In this document: positions 1 to 6,901 of the stretch, one piece after another | Layout: each line of letters begins with the position of its first letter | How positions within the stretch are numbered: position 1 is the first letter of the stretch | Assembly (NCBI GenBank): GCA_015065395.1 | Contig: SVQJ01000051.1 | Span: 1-10,468 of the forward strand | Length of the DNA stretch: 10,468 nucleotides | Reading direction: 5' to 3' | From: Oscillospiraceae bacterium | GTDB lineage: Bacteria > Bacillota > Clostridia > Oscillospirales > CAG-272 | Notes under the pieces: generated by a model | The model's database searches: none | Seen by the model: only the letters and a program-made list of their open reading frames with translations | What the model was told of the DNA's origin: nothing | Made by a program: the position numbers and the translations under genes

Positions 1-2
1 CC

Positions 3-368
3 GTAAAAAACCTTTGCGACCTCATTAAGGAGGATCCCCGCTATATCGCTGTAAACGAGGCAGGAAGAGCATATTCCGATGACCCCGTTATCGGTACCCT
101 CCTTGTTGAGTACCAGGCACAACAGACTGCCCTTACCGAGGAATATGCCAAGGACGACAGAGATCAGGGCATTATCGACGCCATCCAGAAGAGACTCAAC
201 GAGATCTACACCCAGATCATCGCAAATCCCCTTTACGAAGCCTTCAAATCCGCAAGCGATGAATATGAGGTTTATTATAAGGCAGTTTACGATGAAATAG
301 AATTCCATCTTACAGGAAAGAGATCCGGCTGCACCCACGACTGCTCTACCTGCAGCGGCTGCCACTGA
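3..368 (+). CDS. YlbF/YmcA-family protein with cysteine-rich C-terminus (5' partial)
   Basis: The gene is cut by the left edge; 121 codons are visible, ending in TGA. The protein is mostly charged and helical, with the family-like segments DDPVIGTLLVEYQAQQ and IIANPLYEAFKSASDEYEVY. It ends in a cysteine cluster CTHDCSTCSGCH (bases 330-365, spacing C-x3-C-x2-C-x2-C-H). The helical part resembles the Com_YlbF family. In Bacillus subtilis, YlbF (RicF) and YmcA (RicA) form a complex with YaaT (RicT) that carries iron-sulfur clusters and affects RNA processing, competence, biofilm and sporulation. The tail seen here would suit binding of an Fe-S cluster or another metal, which is inference. It lies 31 nt before mutS on the same strand, so co-transcription is likely. 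Which Bacillus paralogue it matches best cannot be judged from the fragment, so no symbol is given. Confidence 0.8.
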   Translation, partial: VKNLCDLIKEDPRYIAVNEAGRAYSDDPVIGTLLVEYQAQQTALTEEYAKDDRDQGIIDAIQKRLNEIYTQIIANPLYEAFKSASDEYEVYYKAVYDEIEFHLTGKRSGCTHDCSTCSGCH

Positions 369-399
369 TATCATAATCAATAAAGGTTGGTAAATTCTA

Positions 400-3000
400 A
401 TGGCTATGACGCCTATGATGCAGCAATACTTTCAGGTGAAGGACGAATACAGGGACCATATCCTTTTCTACCGCCTGGGAGATTTTTATGAAATGTTCTT
501 CGAGGATGCACAGATAGCATCCAAGGAGCTTGAGCTGACCCTGACGGGAAGAGACTGCGGAGAGGGAAATCGGGCACCTATGTGCGGTGTTCCCTTCCAC
601 TCCTCCGAGGGCTATATAGGAAAGCTCATCTCAAAGGGATATAAGGTCGCGATCTGTGAGCAGACCGAGGACCCTGCCCTCGCAAAAGGACTTGTAAAAC
701 GGGAAGTGGTGAGAGTTATCACCCCCGGCACGGTGATCGAAGCAGATCTTCTTAATGACAGCCGCAACAATTATCTTTGCGCCATTTGCTTTACGCAAAG
801 AGGAGCCGGCATTGCCTTTGCGGATATCTCCACGGCTCAGATGAGAGCAACCTCCTTTGAAGGCGAAGGCTTTGAGACTGACCTTCTCACTGAGCTTTCC
901 ACCTATGCCCCCAGAGAGGCTATCGTTAATACGGATATTTCCGAGCATCCCGGGATCGCCGCATATTTCAAGGACAGAGAAGTTCTTTGCACCTCATCCC
1001 TCATGGGCTATTTCGGCGACAGTGCATACAGCCGCTATAAAAGACAGTTCGGCCCCTACGAGGGCAGCGAAAGATACCATTCCGCGGTCGTTTGCGCGGG
1101 AGCTGCCCTTGGATATATCTCAGACACACAGAAATCCGATATTTCCTATATCACCGAAATAGATATCTATGAAAATTCCCAGTTCCTTGAAATGGATATG
1201 AGCACGCGCCGTAATCTGGAGCTTTGCGAAACCATGCTCACCAAGGATAAAAAGGGCTCTCTCCTTTGGGTCCTTGACAAAACAGGGACTGCAATGGGCG
1301 CACGCCTCCTCCGCTCTCTCATCGAGCATCCTCTGACAAATGTGAAGGAGATCGTCAGCCGCCAAAGAAGCGTTGCAGAGCTGAAAGACAATTTCATGCT
1401 CCGCGAGGAAATAAGGGAAACTCTTCAGAAGGTTCTTGACCTTGAGAGACTTATGACAAAGATCACCTACGGAACCGCAAGTGCAAGAGAGCTTCGGGCA
1501 ATTTGCCAGACTGTCGAGGTGCTTCCAAGGATCAAATATCTTCTTTCAGAGACACAGAGCGCAAATCTTTCCCATATATGGGAGGAGATAGACGAGCTTT
1601 CAGACGTTTATAAAATGATATCGGAGGCAATCGTTGAAAATCCCCCCTTCCAGGTGAGAGAGGGCGGTATGATACGCGAGGGTTACGATCCCACAGTTGA
1701 CGAGCTTCGCAGTATCATGAATAATGCCTCAGCATACATAAAGGGCATCGAGGAAAGAGAAAAGGAAGCAACGGGAATAAAGACCCTTAAAATAGCTTCA
1801 AATAAAGTCTTCGGCTACTATATCGAGGTCTCCAAATCCTTTATGAACGACGTTCCCGACCATTATATAAGAAAGCAGACCCTTGCAAACGGCGAGCGAT
1901 ACATAACGGAGGAGCTTAAAGAGCTGGAAAGCACCATATTCGGCGCGTCCGATAAGGTAAAGAATCTTGAATACGAGATCTTTTCCCAAATCAGAGACAG
2001 AGTCGCCGATAACGCTCAAAGGATCAGAAAAAGTGCCGCCGCTCTTGCCCAGCTTGACGTTTTCGTGAGCCTTGCGGAGGTCGCTGCCCTTAATAATTAT
2101 GTTTGCCCCGAAATCGATTCGGGAAATGCAGTTATTATCAAGGACGGCCGACATCCCGTTGTTGAAAAATTTGTAAAGGACGCTTATTTTGTTCCAAACG
2201 ATGCCGTCCTAGATACACAAGACAATCGTCTCATGCTTATCACAGGCCCTAACATGGCCGGCAAATCCACATATATGCGCCAATGCGCCCTCATAATCCT
2301 TATGGCACAAATAGGCTCCTTCGTTCCCGCATCAGATGCGCGGATCGGAGTAGTTGATAAGCTTTTCACCCGTGTGGGCGCATCGGATGACCTGGCATCA
2401 GGCCAATCCACCTTTATGCTTGAAATGCAGGAGGTGGCATATATCCTTAAAAACGCAACGAACCGCTCCTTCATAATTTACGACGAGATAGGACGCGGTA
2501 CCAGCACCTTTGACGGTATGTCCATTGCACGGGCAGTGCTTGAATATACCGCGGGCAAGAAGCTGGGTGCCAAAACAATGTTTGCCACCCATTACCATGA
2601 GCTCACCGACCTTGAAGGTGAAATAGAGGGCGTCGTGAACTACAACGTGGCAGTTAAAAAGCGCGGCGATGACCTTACGTTTCTTCGCAAAATAGTGAAG
2701 GGACCCGTTGACGAAAGCTACGGCATAGAGGTAGCAAAACTTGCGGGCATCCCCAAGGAGATCGTCAAAAGGGCTAAGGAGGTCCTTCGCGGACTTGAGG
2801 AGGAAGGCAATACAGTGAGCCTGCCCTCACCGCACGGCAAAAGAAACGACGATAACGATCCCTTTGAAGCTATGTCTATAAGCTTTGATGATATTAACCG
2901 CGAGGCAGTTTGCGAAGCGATCCGAAAAACGGATATCAACACTCTTACCCCCATTGAAGCTATGAATCTTATCTTCAAGTGGAAGAAAGATCTGGAATAA
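400..3000 (+). CDS. mutS: DNA mismatch repair protein MutS
   Basis: This 866-residue MutS recognises mispaired and looped-out bases and recruits MutL in an ATP-dependent way. The length is typical (about 850-870). The N-terminal mismatch-reading motif is GDFYEMF, with F29 and E31 as the expected wedge and base-contact residues. The ABC-type ATPase follows at the C-terminal end: Walker A GPNMAGKST at 616-624, Walker B ending in D695-E696, signature-like GRGTSTFDG from 698, and the switch histidine region FATHYHEL from 728. The extreme C-terminus LTPIEAMNLIFKWKK is the usual ending of bacterial MutS. The start is the first ATG after the YlbF-family gene. Its Shine-Dalgarno is weak (AAAGG near 383, about 13 nt away), and internal ATGs at codons 3, 6 and 7 are alternatives. 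mutL follows after 18 nt. There is no frameshift or missing key residue. Confidence 0.98.
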   Translation: MAMTPMMQQYFQVKDEYRDHILFYRLGDFYEMFFEDAQIASKELELTLTGRDCGEGNRAPMCGVPFHSSEGYIGKLISKGYKVAICEQTEDPALAKGLVKREVVRVITPGTVIEADLLNDSRNNYLCAICFTQRGAGIAFADISTAQMRATSFEGEGFETDLLTELSTYAPREAIVNTDISEHPGIAAYFKDREVLCTSSLMGYFGDSAYSRYKRQFGPYEGSERYHSAVVCAGAALGYISDTQKSDISYITEIDIYENSQFLEMDMSTRRNLELCETMLTKDKKGSLLWVLDKTGTAMGARLLRSLIEHPLTNVKEIVSRQRSVAELKDNFMLREEIRETLQKVLDLERLMTKITYGTASARELRAICQTVEVLPRIKYLLSETQSANLSHIWEEIDELSDVYKMISEAIVENPPFQVREGGMIREGYDPTVDELRSIMNNASAYIKGIEEREKEATGIKTLKIASNKVFGYYIEVSKSFMNDVPDHYIRKQTLANGERYITEELKELESTIFGASDKVKNLEYEIFSQIRDRVADNAQRIRKSAAALAQLDVFVSLAEVAALNNYVCPEIDSGNAVIIKDGRHPVVEKFVKDAYFVPNDAVLDTQDNRLMLITGPNMAGKSTYMRQCALIILMAQIGSFVPASDARIGVVDKLFTRVGASDDLASGQSTFMLEMQEVAYILKNATNRSFIIYDEIGRGTSTFDGMSIARAVLEYTAGKKLGAKTMFATHYHELTDLEGEIEGVVNYNVAVKKRGDDLTFLRKIVKGPVDESYGIEVAKLAGIPKEIVKRAKEVLRGLEEEGNTVSLPSPHGKRNDDNDPFEAMSISFDDINREAVCEAIRKTDINTLTPIEAMNLIFKWKKDLE

Positions 3001-3005
3001 CAAAG

Positions 3006-3012
3006 AAAGGAG
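3006..3012 (+). promoter_or_regulatory. Shine-Dalgarno of mutL, supports GTG start
   Basis: AAAGGAG sits 6 nt before the GTG at 3019, just after the mutS stop codon. This spacing supports the GTG as the true start. The next in-frame methionine is at codon 55, inside the ATPase fold. Confidence 0.8.
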
Positions 3013-3018
3013 CACCCT

Positions 3019-5007
3019 GTGGGAAAAATAAACGTTCTCGGCTTTGACGTGGCAAACCTTATTGCCGCAGGCGAGGTGGTTGACAGACCCGCCTCCGTTA
3101 TAAAAGAGCTTTGTGAAAACTCAATAGACGCAGGAGCAACTGCCATCACCGTGGAGATACGCCACGGTGGTACGACCTTTATGCGCGTTTCCGATAACGG
3201 CTGCGGTATCGAGCCTGAAGATATCCCCCTTACGGTGCTCCGCCATGCCACCAGCAAGATCGCAACCGCAGAAGATCTCAGCGCGATCGGAACTTTAGGA
3301 TTTCGCGGAGAGGCATTGGCTGCCATCGCTTCCGTTTGCAAGCTGAAGATCCTTTCCCGTGCACGGGGAAATACTATGGGCTGCGTTATGGAATGCGAGG
3401 GCGGAGAGATCGTTGATATAAGCGAAACGGGTGCCGCCGTGGGTACCACCGTGGTGGTCAGCGAGCTTTTCTACAACGTTCCTGCCAGACGGAAATTTTT
3501 GAAAAAGGATGCATCCGAGGGGGCAGCAGTAAGCGCCGTCATGGAAAAGATCGCCGTCTCATCCCCGGAGGTTTCCATAAAATACGTGATGGACGGAGAA
3601 GTCCGATTCATAACCCAGGGCAACGGGGACCTGAGAAGTGCCATATACTCGGTTTTCGGAAAAGATACCGCCATGAGAATGAGCCCTGTTGACAGAACCG
3701 ATACGAACGGTATACGCGTGAGCGGTTACATAGGAGAGCCCGATCTTGTGAGAGGCAACAAAAATTCCGAAAATTTCTTCATAAACGGAAGATTTGTGAA
3801 AAGCCGTACCGCCATGGCCGCCATCGAGCAGGCCTATGCCACACGTATCCCCCACGGAAAATTTCCCGTTTGCATTCTGAATATCTCTCTGAACCCTGCA
3901 GTGGTGGACGTTAACGTTCATCCTTCAAAGCTGGAAGTGAAATTTGCAAACGAAAGAATAATCTTTGAAGCCGTATACTACGCGGTGCTCAATACCCTGC
4001 AGAACACCCTTTCCAGACCTGAAATGCGTATCGGAAGGACCGATGTGTCCTTCAAGGGAGGCGAAAATATAAGTGCCGCACAAAAAAGCTATAAAAGCAC
4101 TTCCGGCGTAACTGCTCAAAACGCTTTCGTCCCTGTTGAGAGAACAGCGGAAAGCCGCCCCGAAAAAGCACAGATCAAAATTGATATTCCCCGGGAAAAG
4201 CTAACCTTGCCGGCGGAGAAAAAAGAAGATATAAAAGAGGAGAAAAAAACACATATCCCCGCGGTGCGCGAGGCAATTTCTACTCCTCTTACAGAAAAGC
4301 GGGAGATCATAAGACCTGAGCCCGCTCCCCTGTCCAAGGAGCAAACGGCAATACAGACCGATGCTCCCCAAGAGAAAAAAGCGGCAAAAGTGCAGGAAAG
4401 AACACCCGATTTTACCATTATCGGCGAAGCATATAACTGTTATGTTATAGTTCAGCTTTCCGACAGACTGCTTATAATTGACAAGCACGCCGCCCACGAG
4501 AGAATACTCTTTGACGAGCTTTGCCGCAACATGGCGGCAAAAGAGCGTTCTGCACAGCTTCTCATGTATCCTGCAAGCGTGGCTGTCAGCGAAGAGGAGG
4601 CGCAGGCCCTCACCGAATATGAAGACAAAATAAAAGCGATGGGCTTTGCCTATACCTATGACAAAGCGGCAAAGACCTTAGTGCTGACCGAGGTTCCCTC
4701 GGAGCTTGGCAGAGGAGCCGGCTGCGATATGATATGCGAGCTTGCAAGCGTGCTTTACGATTCCACGGGGAGCGTTGAGGCAACAGGAGCAAAATATTTT
4801 GAAGCTAAGCTTTATCAGGCATCCTGCAAGGCGGCAATAAAGGGCGGAAGAGTTTATGGCAGAGATCATATCGAATGGCTTTGCAAAAAGCTTTTGCAGG
4901 AGCCGGACGAAAACGGATCGGTCATCAAGACCTGTCCCCACGGCAGGCCCGTGGCTTTTGAGATAAAAAAGAATTCTATTGAACGCCAGTTTGAGCGACT
5001 GATGTGA
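3019..5007 (+). CDS. mutL: DNA mismatch repair protein MutL, endonuclease type
   Basis: This 662-residue MutL links mismatch recognition by MutS to strand incision. The GHKL ATPase fills about residues 1-330: E30 and N34 in KELCENSIDAGA (general base and Mg site by homology), DNGCG at 59-63, RHATSK at 75-80, GFRGEAL at 94-100, and K304 in VHPSKLEVKF. A charged Lys/Glu/Pro-rich linker covers about 335-462. The C-terminal nuclease and dimerisation domain has DKHAAHERILFDE (488-500, equivalent of DQHA-x2-E-x4-E), SCKAAIK (602-608), CPHGRP (639-644) and the terminal FER (658-660). QLLMYP at 513-518 lies where the B. subtilis beta-clamp motif QEMIVP is found. MutL of this type nicks DNA itself, so MutH is not needed. 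The start is GTG. tgt begins 22 nt after the stop. Confidence 0.98.
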   Translation: MGKINVLGFDVANLIAAGEVVDRPASVIKELCENSIDAGATAITVEIRHGGTTFMRVSDNGCGIEPEDIPLTVLRHATSKIATAEDLSAIGTLGFRGEALAAIASVCKLKILSRARGNTMGCVMECEGGEIVDISETGAAVGTTVVVSELFYNVPARRKFLKKDASEGAAVSAVMEKIAVSSPEVSIKYVMDGEVRFITQGNGDLRSAIYSVFGKDTAMRMSPVDRTDTNGIRVSGYIGEPDLVRGNKNSENFFINGRFVKSRTAMAAIEQAYATRIPHGKFPVCILNISLNPAVVDVNVHPSKLEVKFANERIIFEAVYYAVLNTLQNTLSRPEMRIGRTDVSFKGGENISAAQKSYKSTSGVTAQNAFVPVERTAESRPEKAQIKIDIPREKLTLPAEKKEDIKEEKKTHIPAVREAISTPLTEKREIIRPEPAPLSKEQTAIQTDAPQEKKAAKVQERTPDFTIIGEAYNCYVIVQLSDRLLIIDKHAAHERILFDELCRNMAAKERSAQLLMYPASVAVSEEEAQALTEYEDKIKAMGFAYTYDKAAKTLVLTEVPSELGRGAGCDMICELASVLYDSTGSVEATGAKYFEAKLYQASCKAAIKGGRVYGRDHIEWLCKKLLQEPDENGSVIKTCPHGRPVAFEIKKNSIERQFERLM

Positions 5008-5028
5008 AAAGGTTAAAAAGGTACATAT

Positions 5029-6165
5029 ATGTTTACAGTCATTACAAAAGACCAGAGAGCACGCAGAGGAAGACTTGTTACTCCCCACGGAGTTATCGAG
5101 ACGCCTGTGTTTATGAACGTTGCAACCTGCGCTGCCATCAAGGGCGGACTTGATGCATGGGATCTTGAAGAGGTGGGCTGCCAGGTGATGCTTTCAAACA
5201 CCTACCACCTTCATCTTCGTCCCGGAGACAGACTTGTTCACGACATGGGCGGCCTTCAGGGCTTCACCGGATGGAAAAAGCCCATCCTCACAGATTCCGG
5301 CGGATTTCAGGTGTTTTCCCTCTCCTCTCTTCGCCGCATAAAGGAGGAGGGCGTTTATTTCGCATCCCATATCGATGGAAAACGCATCTTCATGGGACCT
5401 GAGGAAAGTATGCAGATACAGTCAAACCTTGGCTCAACCATTGCCATGGCATTTGACGAATGCATCGAAAATCCTGCGGAATATAAATATACAAAGCAAT
5501 CCTGCGACCGCACCTTCCGCTGGCTCGAAAGATGCAAAGCCGAAATGGAAAGGCTCAATTCCCTTCCCGATACGGTCAACCCCGGTCAGATGCTTTTCGG
5601 AATCAACCAGGGAAGCACCTACGAGGATCTTAGAATCGAGCACATGCAAAAGATCGCTGAGCTCGATCTTAACGGTTACGCCATCGGCGGTCTTGCCGTC
5701 GGTGAAGAGGCTGAGGAAATGTACCGCATCATCAACGCAGTGGAGCCATATATGCCCGAAAACAAGCCCCGTTATCTCATGGGCGTGGGCACTCCTCAGA
5801 ACATTTTAGAGGCTGTTCACATGGGAGTGGATTTCTTTGACTGCGTTATGCCCTCCAGAAATGCCCGCCACGGAAACGTCTTCACCTGGAACGGCAAAAT
5901 GAATATCATGAATGAGAAATATGCCCGTGACCCCCGTCCTATCGATGAAAACTGCAACTGTCCCGCCTGCCGTCACCACAGCCGCTCCTATATCAGACAC
6001 CTGATAAAGGCAAAAGAGGCCGTCGGTATGCGCCTTGCAGTGACACACAATCTTTATTTCTACAATGAGCTTATGAAAAAGATCCGCGAAGCTCTTGACG
6101 GCGGATATTTTGAATCCTTCTACCAGAAATACCACAACGCTCTTGCAGAAAGATGCCCCGATTGA
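5029..6165 (+). CDS. tgt: Queuine tRNA-ribosyltransferase (tRNA-guanine transglycosylase)
   Basis: This 378-residue enzyme exchanges guanine-34 of tRNA-Asp, -Asn, -His and -Tyr for the queuosine precursor preQ1. The TIM-barrel motifs are clear: TDSGGFQVFSLS with D89 as the general acid/base equivalent, DCVMPSRNARHG with D271 as the nucleophile equivalent, and the zinc site C309, C311, C314 and H340, with the same spacing as the Zymomonas mobilis enzyme. C145 (in AFDEC) and V224 (in GGLAVGE) match the bacterial preQ1-type pocket; eukaryotic queuine enzymes have Val and Gly there. The Shine-Dalgarno AAAAAGG (5015-5021) is 7 nt from the ATG. The gene is last in the ylbF-mutS-mutL-tgt unit and is followed by a terminator. 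No queA or queuosine synthesis gene is visible, so the source of preQ1 cannot be told. Confidence 0.97.
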   Translation: MFTVITKDQRARRGRLVTPHGVIETPVFMNVATCAAIKGGLDAWDLEEVGCQVMLSNTYHLHLRPGDRLVHDMGGLQGFTGWKKPILTDSGGFQVFSLSSLRRIKEEGVYFASHIDGKRIFMGPEESMQIQSNLGSTIAMAFDECIENPAEYKYTKQSCDRTFRWLERCKAEMERLNSLPDTVNPGQMLFGINQGSTYEDLRIEHMQKIAELDLNGYAIGGLAVGEEAEEMYRIINAVEPYMPENKPRYLMGVGTPQNILEAVHMGVDFFDCVMPSRNARHGNVFTWNGKMNIMNEKYARDPRPIDENCNCPACRHHSRSYIRHLIKAKEAVGMRLAVTHNLYFYNELMKKIREALDGGYFESFYQKYHNALAERCPD

Positions 6166-6191
6166 TCTCGTTTCTCCAATCTGCAGAACGA

Positions 6192-6231
6192 CCCCTGCCA
6201 AAGCCGCTGTAGGCTTTTGCAGGGGCTTTTT
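6192..6231 (+). terminator. Rho-independent terminator after tgt
   Basis: A 14-bp stem (6192-6205 with 6212-6225, one C-T mismatch) has a 6-nt loop GCTGTA and is followed by CTTTTT. It starts 26 nt after the tgt stop codon and should end the mutS-mutL-tgt transcript. Confidence 0.92.
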
Positions 6232-6275
6232 GTTAAAACAGTAAAATTCAGTTAAGTTGAATTGATACATAACTG

Positions 6276-6305
6276 TTCACAAATAACTTGAGAGTGCTAT
6301 ATGAT
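6276..6305 (+). promoter_or_regulatory. Possible sigma-A-type promoter in the convergent gap
   Basis: TTCACA (6276-6281, 5 of 6 to TTGACA) and TATGAT (6300-6305, 5 of 6 to TATAAT) are separated by 18 nt. They lie after the tgt terminator in AT-rich DNA, with no plus-strand gene following. Transcription would begin near 6312. Such pairs also arise by chance in AT-rich spacers, so this is only a candidate. Confidence 0.35.
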
Positions 6306-6311
6306 AAGCTG

Positions 6312-6455
6312 AATATTAAGATTTGTTGCTTTGAGGCAAGCGACAGAGGAATAATCCTTTCGAAAGAGCTTGATACTTAGTTATATAAGACCCGAAATTT
6401 GAAAACCAAAAGGGGTTGTCGCTAACTTGCGGCAACCCCTTTTGGTTTTCAAATT
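6312..6455 (+). ncRNA. Candidate small RNA, about 145 nt
   Basis: This is inferred from a promoter-like pair upstream (6276-6305) and a strong terminator-like hairpin at the end (6396-6455); no known RNA family was recognised. Inside are a small hairpin TTGC-loop-GCAA (6326-6339) and a perfect palindrome CTTTCGAAAG (6357-6366). The segment GCAAGCGAC (6336-6344) is complementary to parts of the top of the terminal hairpin (GTCGC at 6418-6422 and TTGC at 6427-6430), so an alternative fold is possible. No open reading frame with a good ribosome binding site was seen in it. It could equally be untranscribed spacer between two converging operons. Confidence 0.22.
6396..6455. terminator. Long hairpin, probable bidirectional terminator (end of pyr operon)
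   Basis: A 27-bp stem (6396-6422 with 6429-6455) has only one G-T pair and a 6-nt loop, TAACTT. It begins 7 nt past the pyrI stop codon on the minus strand, which fits termination of the pyr operon. The outer stem arms are A/T-rich and contain CTTTTGGTTTTC on each strand, so the inner GC-rich part followed by a T-rich run could terminate in either direction. Confidence 0.8.
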
Positions 6456-6461
6456 ATCACA

Positions 6462-6887
6462 TCACTTTTTATCTGCGGCTTTGGTCTCGCAATAAATGCA
6501 ACGGTAAACTCCCGCATCTCTGTCGGTGAGCTTGAATTTATGGTCAAGCTCCTGCTCGGTGGAGGTGATGCAACGGGGGTTTTTGCACTTTATCACATTT
6601 GTGAGAGTTTCGGGAAGGCTTACCTTCTTTTTCTCGCAAATAACGCCCTCTCTGATAATATTGATAGTCACGGTGGGGGCGATATATCCCACGATATCCA
6701 CGTTCAGAGAAATTGTGCTGTCTATTTTGATTATATCCTTTTTGCCCATTTTGCGGCTGAGAGCGTTCTTGATGATTGCAAGGTGGCAATCAAGCTTTTC
6801 CAGCTCCAGAAGCTCATAAAGCTGCATTCCGCGGCCGGCAGGGATATGGTCGATAACTATGCCGTTCTTGATCTCATCTACCTTCAT
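6462..6887 (-). CDS. pyrI: Aspartate carbamoyltransferase regulatory subunit
   Basis: This 141-residue protein is the regulatory chain of aspartate carbamoyltransferase. It binds nucleotides and holds the catalytic trimers together through a zinc domain. The zinc ligands are C101, C106, C130 and C133, with exactly the Escherichia coli PyrI spacing (5, 24 and 3). Residues matching the E. coli nucleotide site are present: D13-H14 in IDHIPAG, K54 in IIKIDS, and K86 four residues before SLPE. Allosteric control by CTP/ATP-type effectors is therefore plausible, although the sign of the response cannot be read from sequence. It is shorter than the E. coli protein (about 153), mainly at the N-terminus. 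A strong AAGGAGG overlaps the pyrB stop codon and sits about 9 nt before the ATG. It is the last gene of the operon and ends next to the long hairpin. Confidence 0.97.
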   Translation of the reverse strand: MKVDEIKNGIVIDHIPAGRGMQLYELLELEKLDCHLAIIKNALSRKMGKKDIIKIDSTISLNVDIVGYIAPTVTINIIREGVICEKKKVSLPETLTNVIKCKNPRCITSTEQELDHKFKLTDRDAGVYRCIYCETKAADKK

Positions 6888-6901
6888 AGCTTCAGACCTC
6901 C

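Noticed and set aside
2718..3449. A 243-codon open frame on the minus strand across the mutS-mutL junction
   Set aside because: It lies wholly antisense to two clear genes, is rich in Ser/Arg/Pro as expected of a shadow frame, and resembles no protein family I know.
4021..4400. Low-complexity Lys/Glu/Pro-rich stretch in mutL as a possible insertion or frameshift
   Set aside because: It falls exactly where MutL proteins have their variable linker between the ATPase and nuclease domains, and the frame is continuous with correct motifs on both sides.
5008..5028. preQ1 riboswitch before tgt
   Set aside because: Only 21 nt separate mutL and tgt, filled by a Shine-Dalgarno; there is no room for the aptamer.
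6312..6455. T-box or other riboswitch-like leader with an anti-terminator
   Set aside because: Alternative pairing with the terminal hairpin is possible, but no T-box consensus was seen and no plus-strand gene follows for it to control; the next gene is convergent.
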